This document shows, in pieces, positions 31,390 to 39,792 of a stretch of 64,000 bases of DNA (position 1 is its first letter; the number at the start of each line of letters is the position of its first letter). Source of the DNA: Paenibacillus sp. CC-CFT747 (GTDB taxonomy: Bacteria; Bacillota; Bacilli; Paenibacillales; NBRC-103111). The stretch is from the NCBI GenBank assembly GCA_030323305.1, contig CP106741.1, forward strand, positions 2,100,001 to 2,164,000, written 5' to 3'. The position numbers and the translations under genes are program-made. Below the pieces are notes generated by a model. It was not told where the DNA came from and made no database searches. It saw only the letters and a list, made by a program, of their open reading frames with translations.

Positions 31390-32488
31390 CAAACGTTGGA
31401 CTCAAAAGGGGCTTGCCTTGGGGTTGGCTTTAACCCTGTCGGTATCGCTGGCCGCCTGCGGCAAGAAAGACAATAAAGAAGCCGCGGACACCAGCAAAGC
31501 ATTGGCCACATACAAAGGCGGCGAAATCACGCAGGCCGAATTCGATAAATTTATGGGCGTCAACAAGGTGCTCGATCCGCAAATGGCGTCCGCCCTGGAT
31601 AGCCCTGAATACAAGGGCTTCATCGAGAAGCAGATGCTGACCCAGGAGGCTGTTCTCGAAATCCTCTCCAAAGAGGCAACCGATACGGCCAAAACCGAAG
31701 GCGAGAAGAAAGCCACCGAATACCTGGAGCCCATCAAGAGCTGGGACAAAACCCAGAAGGACAGCTTCGATCAGAAGCTGAAGGAAGCCAACATCACGCA
31801 GAAGGACGTAGAGGATTACTTCAAGCAAACCTTCGTCGTGATGGCCGATATGGATGCCAAGGTTACCGACCAGCAGGTGAAGGACGATTATGACAAGCGT
31901 CTGAAGGAAGACCCTCATTTCTACGATATCGTAACCGTCCGTCACATCCTCGTTTCCACGAAGGATCCGGCCGATCCGGAAGGGAAGAAGGTGCTTCGCA
32001 CCGATGAGGACGCGCTGAAGCGCGCCAAGGAAGTTCAGGACAAGCTCAACAAGGGCGGCGATTTCGATGCCCTGGCCAAGGAATACTCGGATGATCCGGG
32101 CTCTAAGGAAAACGGAGGCAAATACGAGAATCAAAGCGTAGGCAACAGCAGCTTCGTGCCGGAATTTACGAAGGCCATGGCCGAGCTTCCGGTTAACAAG
32201 GTGAGCGATCCGGTCAAATCCGACTACGGGTACCATGTCATGCGTGTCGATACCCGCAAGACGGAAACCTTGGACGAGAAGAAGGACGAAATCCGTTCGA
32301 CCCTCGGACAATCCCTCATCAACGATTTCATGGAGAAGAAGCTTCCGGATTATGAATTCAAATCCAATCTTCCGGAGCCTTCCATGCCGGCCGCTCCAGA
32401 AACAAGCGCGGCTCCTGGCGCCGGTGCTTCCCCAGGTGCTAGTGCAGCCCCTTCGGCAAGCCCGTCTGCCGAGCCGAGCAAAAAATAA
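31376..32488 (+). CDS. PrsA/SurA-type peptidyl-prolyl isomerase lipoprotein
   Basis: A 370-residue exported foldase. It has a signal peptide with lipobox SLAAC (cleavage before Cys). A SurA-N-like region precedes a parvulin domain (about 185-290: TVRHILVSTKDP, GGDFDALAKEYSDDPGSKENGG, YGYHVMRVD). The C-terminus is a low-complexity Ala/Pro/Ser tail. It likely folds secreted proteins on the outer membrane face. Not present between mfd and spoVT in B. subtilis. Overlaps mfd; ends at a terminator. Confidence 0.88.
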   Translation: MRQINKRWTQKGLALGLALTLSVSLAACGKKDNKEAADTSKALATYKGGEITQAEFDKFMGVNKVLDPQMASALDSPEYKGFIEKQMLTQEAVLEILSKEATDTAKTEGEKKATEYLEPIKSWDKTQKDSFDQKLKEANITQKDVEDYFKQTFVVMADMDAKVTDQQVKDDYDKRLKEDPHFYDIVTVRHILVSTKDPADPEGKKVLRTDEDALKRAKEVQDKLNKGGDFDALAKEYSDDPGSKENGGKYENQSVGNSSFVPEFTKAMAELPVNKVSDPVKSDYGYHVMRVDTRKTETLDEKKDEIRSTLGQSLINDFMEKKLPDYEFKSNLPEPSMPAAPETSAAPGAGASPGASAAPSASPSAEPSKK

Positions 32489-32497
32489 CAAGACTGC

Positions 32498-32530
32498 CAA
32501 GGGATCCCTTTATGGGACCCTTGTTTTTTT
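32498..32530 (+). terminator. Terminator after the PrsA-type gene
   Basis: CAAGGGATCCC / GGGACCCTTG around TTTAT, then T7. Confidence 0.88.
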
Positions 32531-32606
32531 GTTAAATAAGGGCATAATGTGTAACGACGCACCGAAGCCCACAGGTTCTCCCATCGAAATCGCCTCGGGG
32601 CTGGAA

Positions 32607-32640
32607 TGTATAAGAAAAACTTTGTGGAAGAATACTGTAA
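32607..32640 (+). promoter_or_regulatory. Possible sigma-G promoter of spoVT
   Basis: TGTATA (32607-32612) and, 18 bases on, AATACTG resemble sigma-G -35 and -10 elements. spoVT is sigma-G-dependent in B. subtilis. The match is only fair. Confidence 0.33.
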
Positions 32641-32694
32641 TTACACTTATATCCAGTGAATCTGATCATCACAGAAAGCGAGGCATCAAGACGA

Positions 32695-33237
32695 ATGAAA
32701 GCTACTGGAATTGTTCGCCGTATTGACGACCTGGGACGGGTGGTCATCCCGAAGGAAATTCGCCGTACCCTGAGAATTCGGGAAGGAGACCCTCTGGAGA
32801 TTTTCGTGGACCGGGACGGAGAAGTCATTCTTAAGAAATATTCCCCGATCGGGGAGCTGGGGGATTTCGCCAAGGAATATGCTGATTCGCTATATGAAAG
32901 CACGGGCCATCTCATCATGATCACCGACCGGGACAATGTTATTGCCGTTTCGGGTGGCTCCAAGAAGGATTACCTGGACAAGCAGATCGGCAGCCTGATC
33001 GAAACCAGTATGGAAAACCGCAAATCCGCTGTGGAAAGCGGCAGCGGCAGCTATGAACTCATTAAAGGAATGGAAGAATCCTACAGCTCGTATGTCATTG
33101 CCCCGATCGTGGCAGGCGGAGACCCGATCGGTTCGGTTATCCTGGTCAGCAAAGACGAGGGCGTTACTATGGGAGAAATGGAACTCAAGATGGCGGAGAT
33201 CGCTTCGGGATTTCTGGCCAAACAGATGGAGCAGTAG
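32695..33237 (+). CDS. spoVT: Stage V sporulation regulator SpoVT
   Basis: A 180-residue forespore transcription factor. The N-terminal AbrB-like DNA-binding domain (MKATGIVRRIDDLGRVVIPKEIRR) is followed by a GAF-like domain (about 55-180). It tunes sigma-G genes and spore germination traits. ATG at 32695 chosen from the family start; the ribosome site (GAGG) is rather far upstream. Confidence 0.94.
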   Translation: MKATGIVRRIDDLGRVVIPKEIRRTLRIREGDPLEIFVDRDGEVILKKYSPIGELGDFAKEYADSLYESTGHLIMITDRDNVIAVSGGSKKDYLDKQIGSLIETSMENRKSAVESGSGSYELIKGMEESYSSYVIAPIVAGGDPIGSVILVSKDEGVTMGEMELKMAEIASGFLAKQMEQ

Positions 33238-33258
33238 TCGAAATAAGGTACCGGACCA

Positions 33259-33307
33259 AGGGCTTCCTTCGAGCGGGTGATCTCACCTTCTGACAGGGAG
33301 CTTTTTG
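33259..33307 (+). terminator. Probable terminator after spoVT
   Basis: GCTTCC pairs with GGGAGC, enclosing a GGTGA/TCACC hairpin, then T5. Confidence 0.5.
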
Positions 33308-33364
33308 TATGGGCGGGTTTTCGGTATAATGGGGGCATCCGTTTATAAGAATAGGAAGTCACCT

Positions 33365-35007
33365 ATGGCGAATGACCATCATCCGGCACAACGCGTTCAA
33401 GCAGGCCTGTGGAAGGGAGCGGCCGTCCTGGGAGGAGCTGCCGTTGTCAGCAAGCTGCTGGGGACCCTTCAGAAAATACCGCTGCAGAACCTGGCGGGAG
33501 ATGCCGCCTTCGGCATTTATAATATCGTCTATCCGATTTATATCCTTATTCTGACCCTGGCTACAGCGGGTTTCCCTATTGTCGTCTCGGCCTTTGTGGC
33601 GGAGCGCCTGAAGGACGGGCGGCCGGGCGACGCCCGGCGGGTGCTCACCGTGGCAGCGGGGGTACTGGCGGTGTCGAGCCTGTTCTTCTTCGTCCTCCTG
33701 TACGGCGGCGCCGACCGGCTGGCCGGCTGGCTCGACTCGCCGAAGACGGCACCCGCCATCCGGAGCGTAGCCTATGCCCTGCTTCTCGTTCCGCTGCTTG
33801 CGGTGCTTCGGGGGTATTTCCAGGGACGCGGCGACATGGTGCCGACCGCCGTCTCGCAAGTAGCCGAGCAGCTGGTAAGGGTCGCCGTCATGCTGACCCT
33901 CCTGCTCTACTACGTGCGCCTCGGGGCGGGCGCGGACCGCATCGCGGCCGGGGCCATGACGGGCTCGGCGGCCGGGGCGGCGGCGGGCTTCCTGGTGATG
34001 GCCGCCTACTGGCGCCGGCATACGCGCGCCGCTGAAGGCCGCCCCGCCCGCCCGGCGCCCACCGAACCGCTCGGCCCCTTGGCCTGGCGGTTCCTGAAGG
34101 CCGCCGTGCCCGTGGCCCTTGGCTCGCTGGTGCTGCCGCTCCTCACCATGGCCGACTCGCTGACCCTCCCCGGGCTCCTGCGAGCTCAGGGCTGGGACGA
34201 AGCCGGCCGGCTCTATGCGATAGGTCTGTACAACCACGGGCAGCCGCTCGTGCAGCTGGTCGCCCTGGTGGCGACGTCCCTCTCCGCCGCCCTGGTTCCC
34301 GCGATGGCGGAGGCGAAGACGCTCGGGGCGGAGGAAGTCCGCCGGAGGGCGTACGCCATCCTGCATTTCACCTGGGTCGTGGGAGGGGCCGCCGCCGTCG
34401 GTCTCGTCAGCCTGGCCGTTCCCCTGAACGTCATGTTCTACGAGAGTCCGGAGGGCTCGACCGCCATGGCCCTGATCGGCAGCTCGGCGCTGTTCAGCGC
34501 CGTCAATCTCGTCACCGGCAGCCTGCTGGTCGGACTCGGCGCCTTGCGGGCACCGGCGGTGCACCTGTTCGCGGCCGTCGGCCTTAAGCTGGCGCTGAAC
34601 GCGGCTCTGGTTCCTCTTTGGGGCATCAACGGCGCCGCGTTATCCACGGTAGCCGCTTATGCGCTTGCCGCCGGCTTGAACCTGTGGGCGCTGCAGCGGA
34701 GGACGTCGCTCGTGCTCCCGGCGCGGGCCTTTCTCGGCAAGCCGCTGGCCGCGCTCGCCGTCATGGCCGCGTTCCTGCTCCTCCTGCAGCTCATCTTCGG
34801 GGAATTCCCGCCTTCGGGAATCGCCGAAGACGCCCGGCTGGCGCAGACGGCGCTCGCTTTAGGCGGAGTCGGAGGCGGAGCGGCGGTTTACGCCGTGTGC
34901 CTCTTCCGCTTTCGCGTCATAACCCGCAGCCGGCTCGCGGAGCTCCCCAAAGGGGAGACAAGCTCGTCAGCTTGGCGGAGCGGCTGCGCCTTTTGCCCAA
35001 AACCTAA
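33365..35007 (+). CDS. yabM: MurJ/SpoVB-family polysaccharide flippase YabM, 3' frameshift
   Basis: A 547-residue integral membrane protein of the MVF/SpoVB group with about 12-14 spans (LLGTLQKIPLQNLAGDAAFG near the N-terminus; IVYPIYILILTLATAGFPIVVSAF). Such proteins flip lipid-linked sugars; YabM is tied to sporulation. The end is out of frame: adding one G at 34952-34955 gives LVSLAERLRLLPKT and a stop at 35005-35007. Very GC-rich and strongly biased codons, but no other sign of transfer. Confidence 0.85.
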
Positions 35008-35075
35008 TGGATTCCGACCTGCGGACCAGTAGAATTCGCCGGGGTCCGGGCGGATATGGAAAGGAAGAGAAACCG

Positions 35076-36562
35076 ATGGAAGCAAAGCTCATCATCGTAG
35101 GGCTGGGAACCGGCGACGAGAACCAACTGACGCTCGGAATATGGAGGAGGATAGAGGAAGCCAAACGGATTTACGTCCGGACCGAACAGCACCCGGTCGT
35201 CGACTTCCTGAAGCGGAGCGGGATCGAGGTCCACTCGTTTGACCCTGTCTATGAACGCCACTCCGATTTCGCCTCGGTTTATGAAGAGATTGCGGATAAG
35301 CTGATGGAGCTTGCCGCGGAAGCGGGCGATGGGCCTGTTCTCTACGGAGTGCCGGGCCATCCGATGGTGGCCGAGCAGACGACACAGCTCTTAAGGAGCC
35401 GGTGCGCCGAACAAGGCCTTCGGCTTGAGGTTCTGGGCGGGGAGAGCTTCCTCGACCAGGTGTTCCTGCGGTTCGGCTTCGACCCCATTGAGGGGTTCCA
35501 GCTGCTCGATGCAACGGATGTTCAAGGAGGACGGCTGAATCCGCTCCTCCATACCATCATTGGCCAGGTTTATGACGCCTACACGGCATCCGATGTCAAG
35601 CTTGGGATGATGGAGCTGTACCCGGACGATTATCCCGTTACGATCGGCCATGCCCTTGGGGTGCCGGGGGAGGAAGTGATCCGGGAGGTTCCTCTCTATG
35701 AGCTGGACCGCGAGGAGGGGTATGGGAACCTTTCCCTTATTTGGGTTCCGCGAAGCGAACAGGACGAACTGCAGAACCGTACCTTTTCCCGTCTTCATGA
35801 GATCGTAGCGATTCTGCGCAGCCCGGATGGCTGTCCGTGGGACCGGGAGCAGACACACGAAAGCATCCGCAAGAATTTAATAGAAGAAACCTACGAAGTG
35901 CTCGAAACGATCGACGATGACGACCCCGATGCGATGGCCGAGGAACTCGGGGACCTGCTTCTCCAGATCATGCTTCATTCCCAGATGGAGGAGGAAACCG
36001 GGGCGTTTACCGTCTTCGACGTCATAGCCGGCTTGAACGAGAAGCTGATCCGCCGCCATCCTCACGTGTTCGGGGACCGGACCGCGGGCAATGCCGAGGA
36101 GGCGCTCGCCAATTGGCAGGACATCAAGCAGGAGGAGAAGCGCAAGAAGGGGATAGAGGTGGAGAAACAGTCCGTTCTCGACGGGGTTCCGCGCGACCTG
36201 CCCGGTCTTATGAAGGCCTACAAGCTGCAGAAGAAGGCGGCTTCCGTCGGGTTCGACTGGGACCGCTCCAAGGAAGTCCTCGCCAAAGTCCGCGAAGAGC
36301 TGGCCGAGCTGGAAGAAGAGATGGGAGAGGGAGCCGAACCGGAGCGGAGAACGGAGGAGCTCGGGGACCTGCTTTTTGCCGTGGTGAACCTGGCCCGTTT
36401 CCTGAAGGTGGATCCGGAGGAAGCCATTGCTAGCTGCTCTCGCAAATTTTATAGAAGATTTCAATATATAGAAGAGCAAATGCGTATAAACGGACAAAAA
36501 ATGGACAAGACTGAGTTACAAGTGATGGAGAAATATTGGCAGGAAGCTAAAAAGTCCAATAA
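35076..36562 (+). CDS. yabN: Fusion of SAM-dependent TP-methylase and MazG pyrophosphatase (YabN)
   Basis: Residues 1-220 are a tetrapyrrole-methylase-like domain (IIVGLGTGDENQLTLG, VLYGVPGHPMVAEQT). Two MazG domains follow (CPWDREQTHESIRKNLIEE with EELGD, and a second EELGD). MazG hydrolyses noncanonical NTPs. As read the frame runs on to 36743 across the hup start. One more A in the A5 run 36549-36553 would stop it at 36560-36562 (495 residues, ending AKKVQ). I take the shorter end as real. ATG after GGAAAGGAAGAG. Confidence 0.88.
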
Positions 36563-36651
36563 AATCGCGGCTTCCAGCAGGATTTTCCCCAATCATCCAG
36601 AATACTATGTTAAGCTTCACCGCCATTTATACCCTTTAGGAGGTAACATTA

Positions 36652-36924
36652 ATGAACAAAACAGATCTGGTAAACAATATCGCCGAGAAGAGCGGTATGT
36701 CCAAAAAAGACGTGGAATCGGTCCTGAACAGCTTCCTGGGTGAAATCACGGATGCTCTTTCGAGCGGAGACAAGGTTCAGCTGATCGGCTTCGGAACGTT
36801 CGAAACGCGCAAACGCAACGGACGTACGGGCCGCAACCCGCAAACCGGTAAAGAAATCTCCATTCCGGAATCCACGGTGCCTGCGTTCAAAGCCGGAAAC
36901 AAACTCAAAGAAGCCGTTAAATAA
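36652..36924 (+). CDS. hup: DNA-binding protein HU
   Basis: A 90-residue nucleoid protein: MNKTDLVNNIAEKSGMSKKD, GFGTFETRKRNGRTGRNPQTGKEI (the DNA-bending beta arm) and the C-terminal FKAGNKLKEAVK. TTAGGAGGTAAC is a strong ribosome site. In B. subtilis the HU gene lies elsewhere; here it is placed between yabN and rqcP, overlapping rqcP by one base. Confidence 0.96.
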   Translation: MNKTDLVNNIAEKSGMSKKDVESVLNSFLGEITDALSSGDKVQLIGFGTFETRKRNGRTGRNPQTGKEISIPESTVPAFKAGNKLKEAVK

Positions 36925-37187
36925 TGCGGCTTGATAAGTTCCTGAAAGTCTCCCGTCTGATCAAACGGCGCACCGTGGCAAAAGACGTGTCGGACCAGGG
37001 ACGAATCTGGATCAACGGAAAAGAAGCAAAAGCAAGCAGTACGGTGAAAGCCGGAGACGAGCTCACCATCCAGTTTGGGCAGAAGAACGTCACCGTCCGC
37101 GTGGAGCGGATCGTCGAGACCGTCCGCAAGGAAGAGGCCGGCGAGATGTACACGGTGCTGAAGGAAGAAATGCGCAAAGCGGATTAG
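36924..37187 (+). CDS. rqcP: Ribosome quality-control factor RqcP (YabO)
   Basis: An 87-residue S4-domain protein (MRLDKFLKVSRLIKRRTVAKD). RqcP works with RqcH to add alanine tails to nascent chains stuck on 50S subunits. It begins in the hup stop (TAATG), so translation is coupled. Followed by a terminator. Confidence 0.93.
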   Translation: MRLDKFLKVSRLIKRRTVAKDVSDQGRIWINGKEAKASSTVKAGDELTIQFGQKNVTVRVERIVETVRKEEAGEMYTVLKEEMRKAD

Positions 37188-37203
37188 CCCTTGCGACCCC
37201 AAA

Positions 37204-37227
37204 AGAGACGTTCGCGTCTCTTTTTTT
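37204..37227 (+). terminator. Terminator after rqcP
   Basis: AGAGACG, TTCG tetraloop, CGTCTCT, then T7. Confidence 0.93.
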
Positions 37228-37317
37228 GTGCGTTTCGAATTCACCTGCGCCTCTTTCGGATGGTTCTATTTCGGGACAATCCCCCATAAGGTATGGTAAG
37301 AGGAAGGGGGACGTGCC

Positions 37318-37596
37318 ATGGATCATGGAAAAGTGAAGCGTCAGGAGATCAAAATGCTGAACCGGAAGCTGCTCGAAATTTCCGGGGTAATGAACGTGGA
37401 GAGCTTCGACAGCGAGGAGTTTCTGCTGGAAACGGAATGCGGCTTCTTGACCATCAAGGGACAGAATTTACATATAAAAAATCTTAATCTCGAACAGGGC
37501 CTGGTGGCGATCGAGGGCTTGATCAACGAGCTCGGCTATGTGGAAACGAACGCCCAGGGCAAAACCAAAGGACTTCTCGGAAAGCTCTTCAAGTGA
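37318..37596 (+). CDS. yabP: Sporulation protein YabP
   Basis: A 92-residue YabP/YqfC family protein (RKLLEISGVMNVESFDSEEFLLET). Needed for sporulation in B. subtilis, made in the mother cell. CATAAGGT at 37287-37294 faintly resembles a sigma-E -10. AAGGGGG lies upstream of the ATG. Overlaps yabQ. Confidence 0.9.
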   Translation: MDHGKVKRQEIKMLNRKLLEISGVMNVESFDSEEFLLETECGFLTIKGQNLHIKNLNLEQGLVAIEGLINELGYVETNAQGKTKGLLGKLFK

Positions 37597-38176
37597 CCCT
37601 TCAGACTCAATTCGTGACGATGGGCATGATGTTCCTGAGCGGACTGGCTCTCGGAGTCGTCTTCGATACCTACCGTGTGCTGACTGGGCAGCTGCGGATG
37701 CCGCTCTGGCTCATCTCCTTTTCGATCTTGTGTATTGGGCAGGGTCTACCCTATTCGTCTTCCGGATGCTGTACTACAGCAACCAGGGAGACCTTCGGTT
37801 CTATGTGTTTCTTGGACTGGCCGTTGGGGTAACTTTTCATTATTGGTTCCTGAGCCGGCCGGTCATTCGGCTTGTGCTGCTGCTGATCAAGCTGGTTAGG
37901 TGGCTGGCCCGGATGATCCGCCGCACGTTTGAGCTGCTGGTGGTCAAGCCTATTATCCTGCTCTATCGTCTCGTTAAGATTCTGGCCGGATTTGTGTTGG
38001 TGCTGGCTGTTTTCCTGTACCGAATTGTGATACAATTGCTATATCCTATATGGAAATTGCTGCGGTGGATGACTTCTCCTCTATGGAAGAGGTTGTCATG
38101 GCCGCTTTGGATGAAGCGTTGGTTGACAAGAAGCCGAGAATGGGTAGCCGGTATGATCCGGAGTTTATTTAAATGA
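37593..38176 (+). CDS. yabQ: Spore cortex protein YabQ, frameshifted
   Basis: A 194-residue membrane protein needed for cortex formation. The N-terminus QTQFVTMGMMFLSGLALGVVFDTYRV is typical. The frame breaks at the T4 run 37719-37722; one more T gives FFDLVYWAGSTLFVFRMLYYS and the rest. GTG start overlapping the yabP stop. Several membrane spans before a basic tail. Confidence 0.88.
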
Positions 38177-38196
38177 TTCAGGAGGTACTGCCCGAT

Positions 38197-38520
38197 ATGC
38201 CGCAAACTCAGAACAAGCCTGCAGCCAAGCCCTCTAACCAAGGGGCTCGACGGAGATCCAAGGTTTTCCTGCTGGTGCTCGTTGCGGTATTCGCGTGGGG
38301 AGCGGTAAAAGCTTTCGACCAGTTGGGCAGAATCCAACAGAAGAACGCGGAGCTCGTTGAGCTCAAAGGGAAGCTGGCCGAGGCTACGAAGGTAAACGAT
38401 GATGTGAAGCTGGAGCTGAAGCGGCTGCAGGATCCGGAGTATCTTAAGGAGCAGATCCGCAGCCAGCTCAACTATTCCGAAGCGGGAGAAACGGTCTTTG
38501 AAGTGCCAAGAAGCCGCTGA
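38197..38520 (+). CDS. divIC: Division septum protein DivIC (FtsB family)
   Basis: A 107-residue bitopic protein. A basic N-terminus is followed by one membrane span (about 27-47, VFLLVLVAVFAWGAV) and a coiled coil (about 50-85), then a short beta-type end. It forms the DivIB-FtsL-DivIC complex. ATG at 38197 preferred because AGGAGGT lies ten bases upstream; 38173 is in frame but inside yabQ. Confidence 0.9.
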   Translation: MPQTQNKPAAKPSNQGARRRSKVFLLVLVAVFAWGAVKAFDQLGRIQQKNAELVELKGKLAEATKVNDDVKLELKRLQDPEYLKEQIRSQLNYSEAGETVFEVPRSR

Positions 38521-38533
38521 CCCTGCGGCTTTG

Positions 38534-38562
38534 TTGACCTCCTATGACCGATCGGTTATAAT
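38534..38562 (+). promoter_or_regulatory. yabR promoter
   Basis: TTGACC (38534-38539), 17-bp spacer, TATAAT (38557-38562). Confidence 0.8.
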
Positions 38563-38609
38563 CACCATAGCCAGTCTTTTATTTATTAAGAGGAGGAACA
38601 TAAGACTTT

Positions 38610-39155
38610 ATGGCCATTGAAGTGGGCACCAAGTTAGAAGGTAAGGTGACAGGCATCACTCACTTTGGAGCTTTCGTTGAGCTTCCGGAGGGAGGCACCG
38701 GCCTTGTTCACATCTCGGAGATCGCCGACAACTATGTTAAAGATGTAAACGATCATCTTAAACTGAACGATAAAGTTCTGGTAAAAGTGATCAATGTGGA
38801 CAAAGACGGGAAGATCGGATTATCGATTAAGCAGGCTGTCGACAAGCCTGTGGAAGAAAGGCCTGCACGACCGGAAAGACACGGTGGCGGTTTCGGTGGA
38901 CGCGAAGGTGGCTTCAACCGGGGCGGCGGAGATCGCCCAGGCGGACCGGGTGGCTTTAACCGCGGAGGCGGAGATCGCCCAGGCGGGTTCCGGGGAGACC
39001 GCGGCGGACGCGGATTCGGCGGCAAACCGGCATTCGGTAAACCTTCCTTCGAAGACAAAGTCTCCAAGTTCCTCAAGGATAGCGAAGAGCGCATCTCGTC
39101 TCTGAAGAAGAACACGGAAGGCAAACGCGGCGGAAGAGGCGCAAGACGCGACTAA
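38610..39155 (+). CDS. yabR: S1 RNA-binding protein YabR with Gly/Arg-rich tail
   Basis: A 181-residue protein. The S1 domain spans residues 1-75 (GTKLEGKVTGITHFGAFVEL, GLVHISEIADNYV). Residues about 90-140 are a Gly/Arg-rich, RGG-like tract with two copies of FNRGGGDRPGG. A basic C-terminal helix follows. Likely binds RNA or ribosomes. The repeat tract is longer than I would expect of YabR. Confidence 0.9.
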   Translation: MAIEVGTKLEGKVTGITHFGAFVELPEGGTGLVHISEIADNYVKDVNDHLKLNDKVLVKVINVDKDGKIGLSIKQAVDKPVEERPARPERHGGGFGGREGGFNRGGGDRPGGPGGFNRGGGDRPGGFRGDRGGRGFGGKPAFGKPSFEDKVSKFLKDSEERISSLKKNTEGKRGGRGARRD

Positions 39156-39171
39156 TTCATAGATACGGCTG

Positions 39172-39196
39172 ACCGCAGCTAAGGCTGCGGTTTTTT
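39172..39196 (+). terminator. yabR terminator
   Basis: ACCGCAGC / GCTGCGGT, then T6. Confidence 0.9.
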
Positions 39197-39263
39197 GTGG
39201 TCCGATCCGCTCTTCACTTGGTAGGGAAGAAGAGGGCGGCAAATCCCCGCTGGTAACCGGAGC

Positions 39264-39292
39264 TTGACATTGGACGAACGGTGGTATATACT
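39264..39292 (+). promoter_or_regulatory. tRNA-Met promoter
   Basis: TTGACA (39264-39269), 17-bp spacer, TATACT (39287-39292). Confidence 0.82.
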
Positions 39293-39304
39293 CTCTTTTG
39301 TCAT

Positions 39305-39381
39305 GGCGGCGTAGCTCAGCTGGCTAGAGCGTACGGTTCATACCCGTAAGGTCGGGGGTTCGATCCCCTCTGCCGCTACCA
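39305..39381 (+). tRNA. tRNA-Met (CAT)
   Basis: A 77-nt cloverleaf with encoded CCA. Anticodon stem TACGG / CCGTA holds loop TTCATAC, anticodon CAT at 39339-39341. T-arm GGGGGTTCGATCCCC. It lacks the three G:C pairs of initiator tRNA, so an elongator Met is likely; Ile2 (lysidine-modified CAT) cannot be excluded. In B. subtilis tRNA-Met and tRNA-Glu sit here; the Glu gene is absent. Confidence 0.95.
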
Positions 39382-39395
39382 TATCGATATCAACC

Positions 39396-39465
39396 AGGCA
39401 CCCGATAGGGCAATGTCATTAAGTTTAGCTTATCTTAATGACAATGCCCTCCAGGGTGCCTTTTT
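39396..39465 (+). terminator. Long-stem terminator after tRNA-Met
   Basis: AGGCACC / GGTGCCT outer stem enclosing GGGCAATGTCATTAAG paired with CTTAATGACAATGCCC (one mismatch), then T5. Confidence 0.88.
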
Positions 39466-39690
39466 GTTGTTCCGGTTAAGAGGAGGGCCTTGACCGGAAG
39501 CCGGCAGGACGCGTTCTCATCAGTCGGTAAACTGCCGCCCATCAGGTGGGGGATTCCGACACAAGGAAGCGGCAAGTTCGGCTAAACCGGCTGCTGCGCG
39601 ATTCCGCAAAGTTTGCTTTTTCAAGAGGTTTTCATAGAGCGGATCAGGGGTCCCGGGCTTGGACGCAGGCCGCGCGGGACCTTGGCTTTT

Positions 39691-39698
39691 TGTCGGAA
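39691..39698 (+). promoter_or_regulatory. Spo0A-box-like site before spoIIE
   Basis: TGTCGGAA resembles the 0A box TGTCGAA with one inserted base. It lies 26 bases upstream of the -35 element. Confidence 0.35.
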
Positions 39699-39723
39699 AT
39701 TTCTTGGACTCTACTACGGTTAT

Positions 39724-39756
39724 CTGACAAACTTTCTGCTAGATTCCATCTATAAT
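39724..39756 (+). promoter_or_regulatory. Spo0A-type spoIIE promoter with 21-bp spacer
   Basis: CTGACA (39724-39729), 21-bp spacer, TATAAT (39751-39756). The over-long spacing is the known oddity of B. subtilis spoIIE and spoIIG promoters, which sigma-A uses only with Spo0A-P. Confidence 0.7.
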
Positions 39757-39792
39757 GGGGAAACACTAATCGGGAAAAGGCGGTGTTTCGTA

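Noticed and set aside
33359..34564. A 401-codon minus-strand frame
   Set aside because: It is the antisense shadow of yabM in very GC-rich DNA; its make-up (Arg/Gly/His-rich, no hydrophobic core) is not protein-like.
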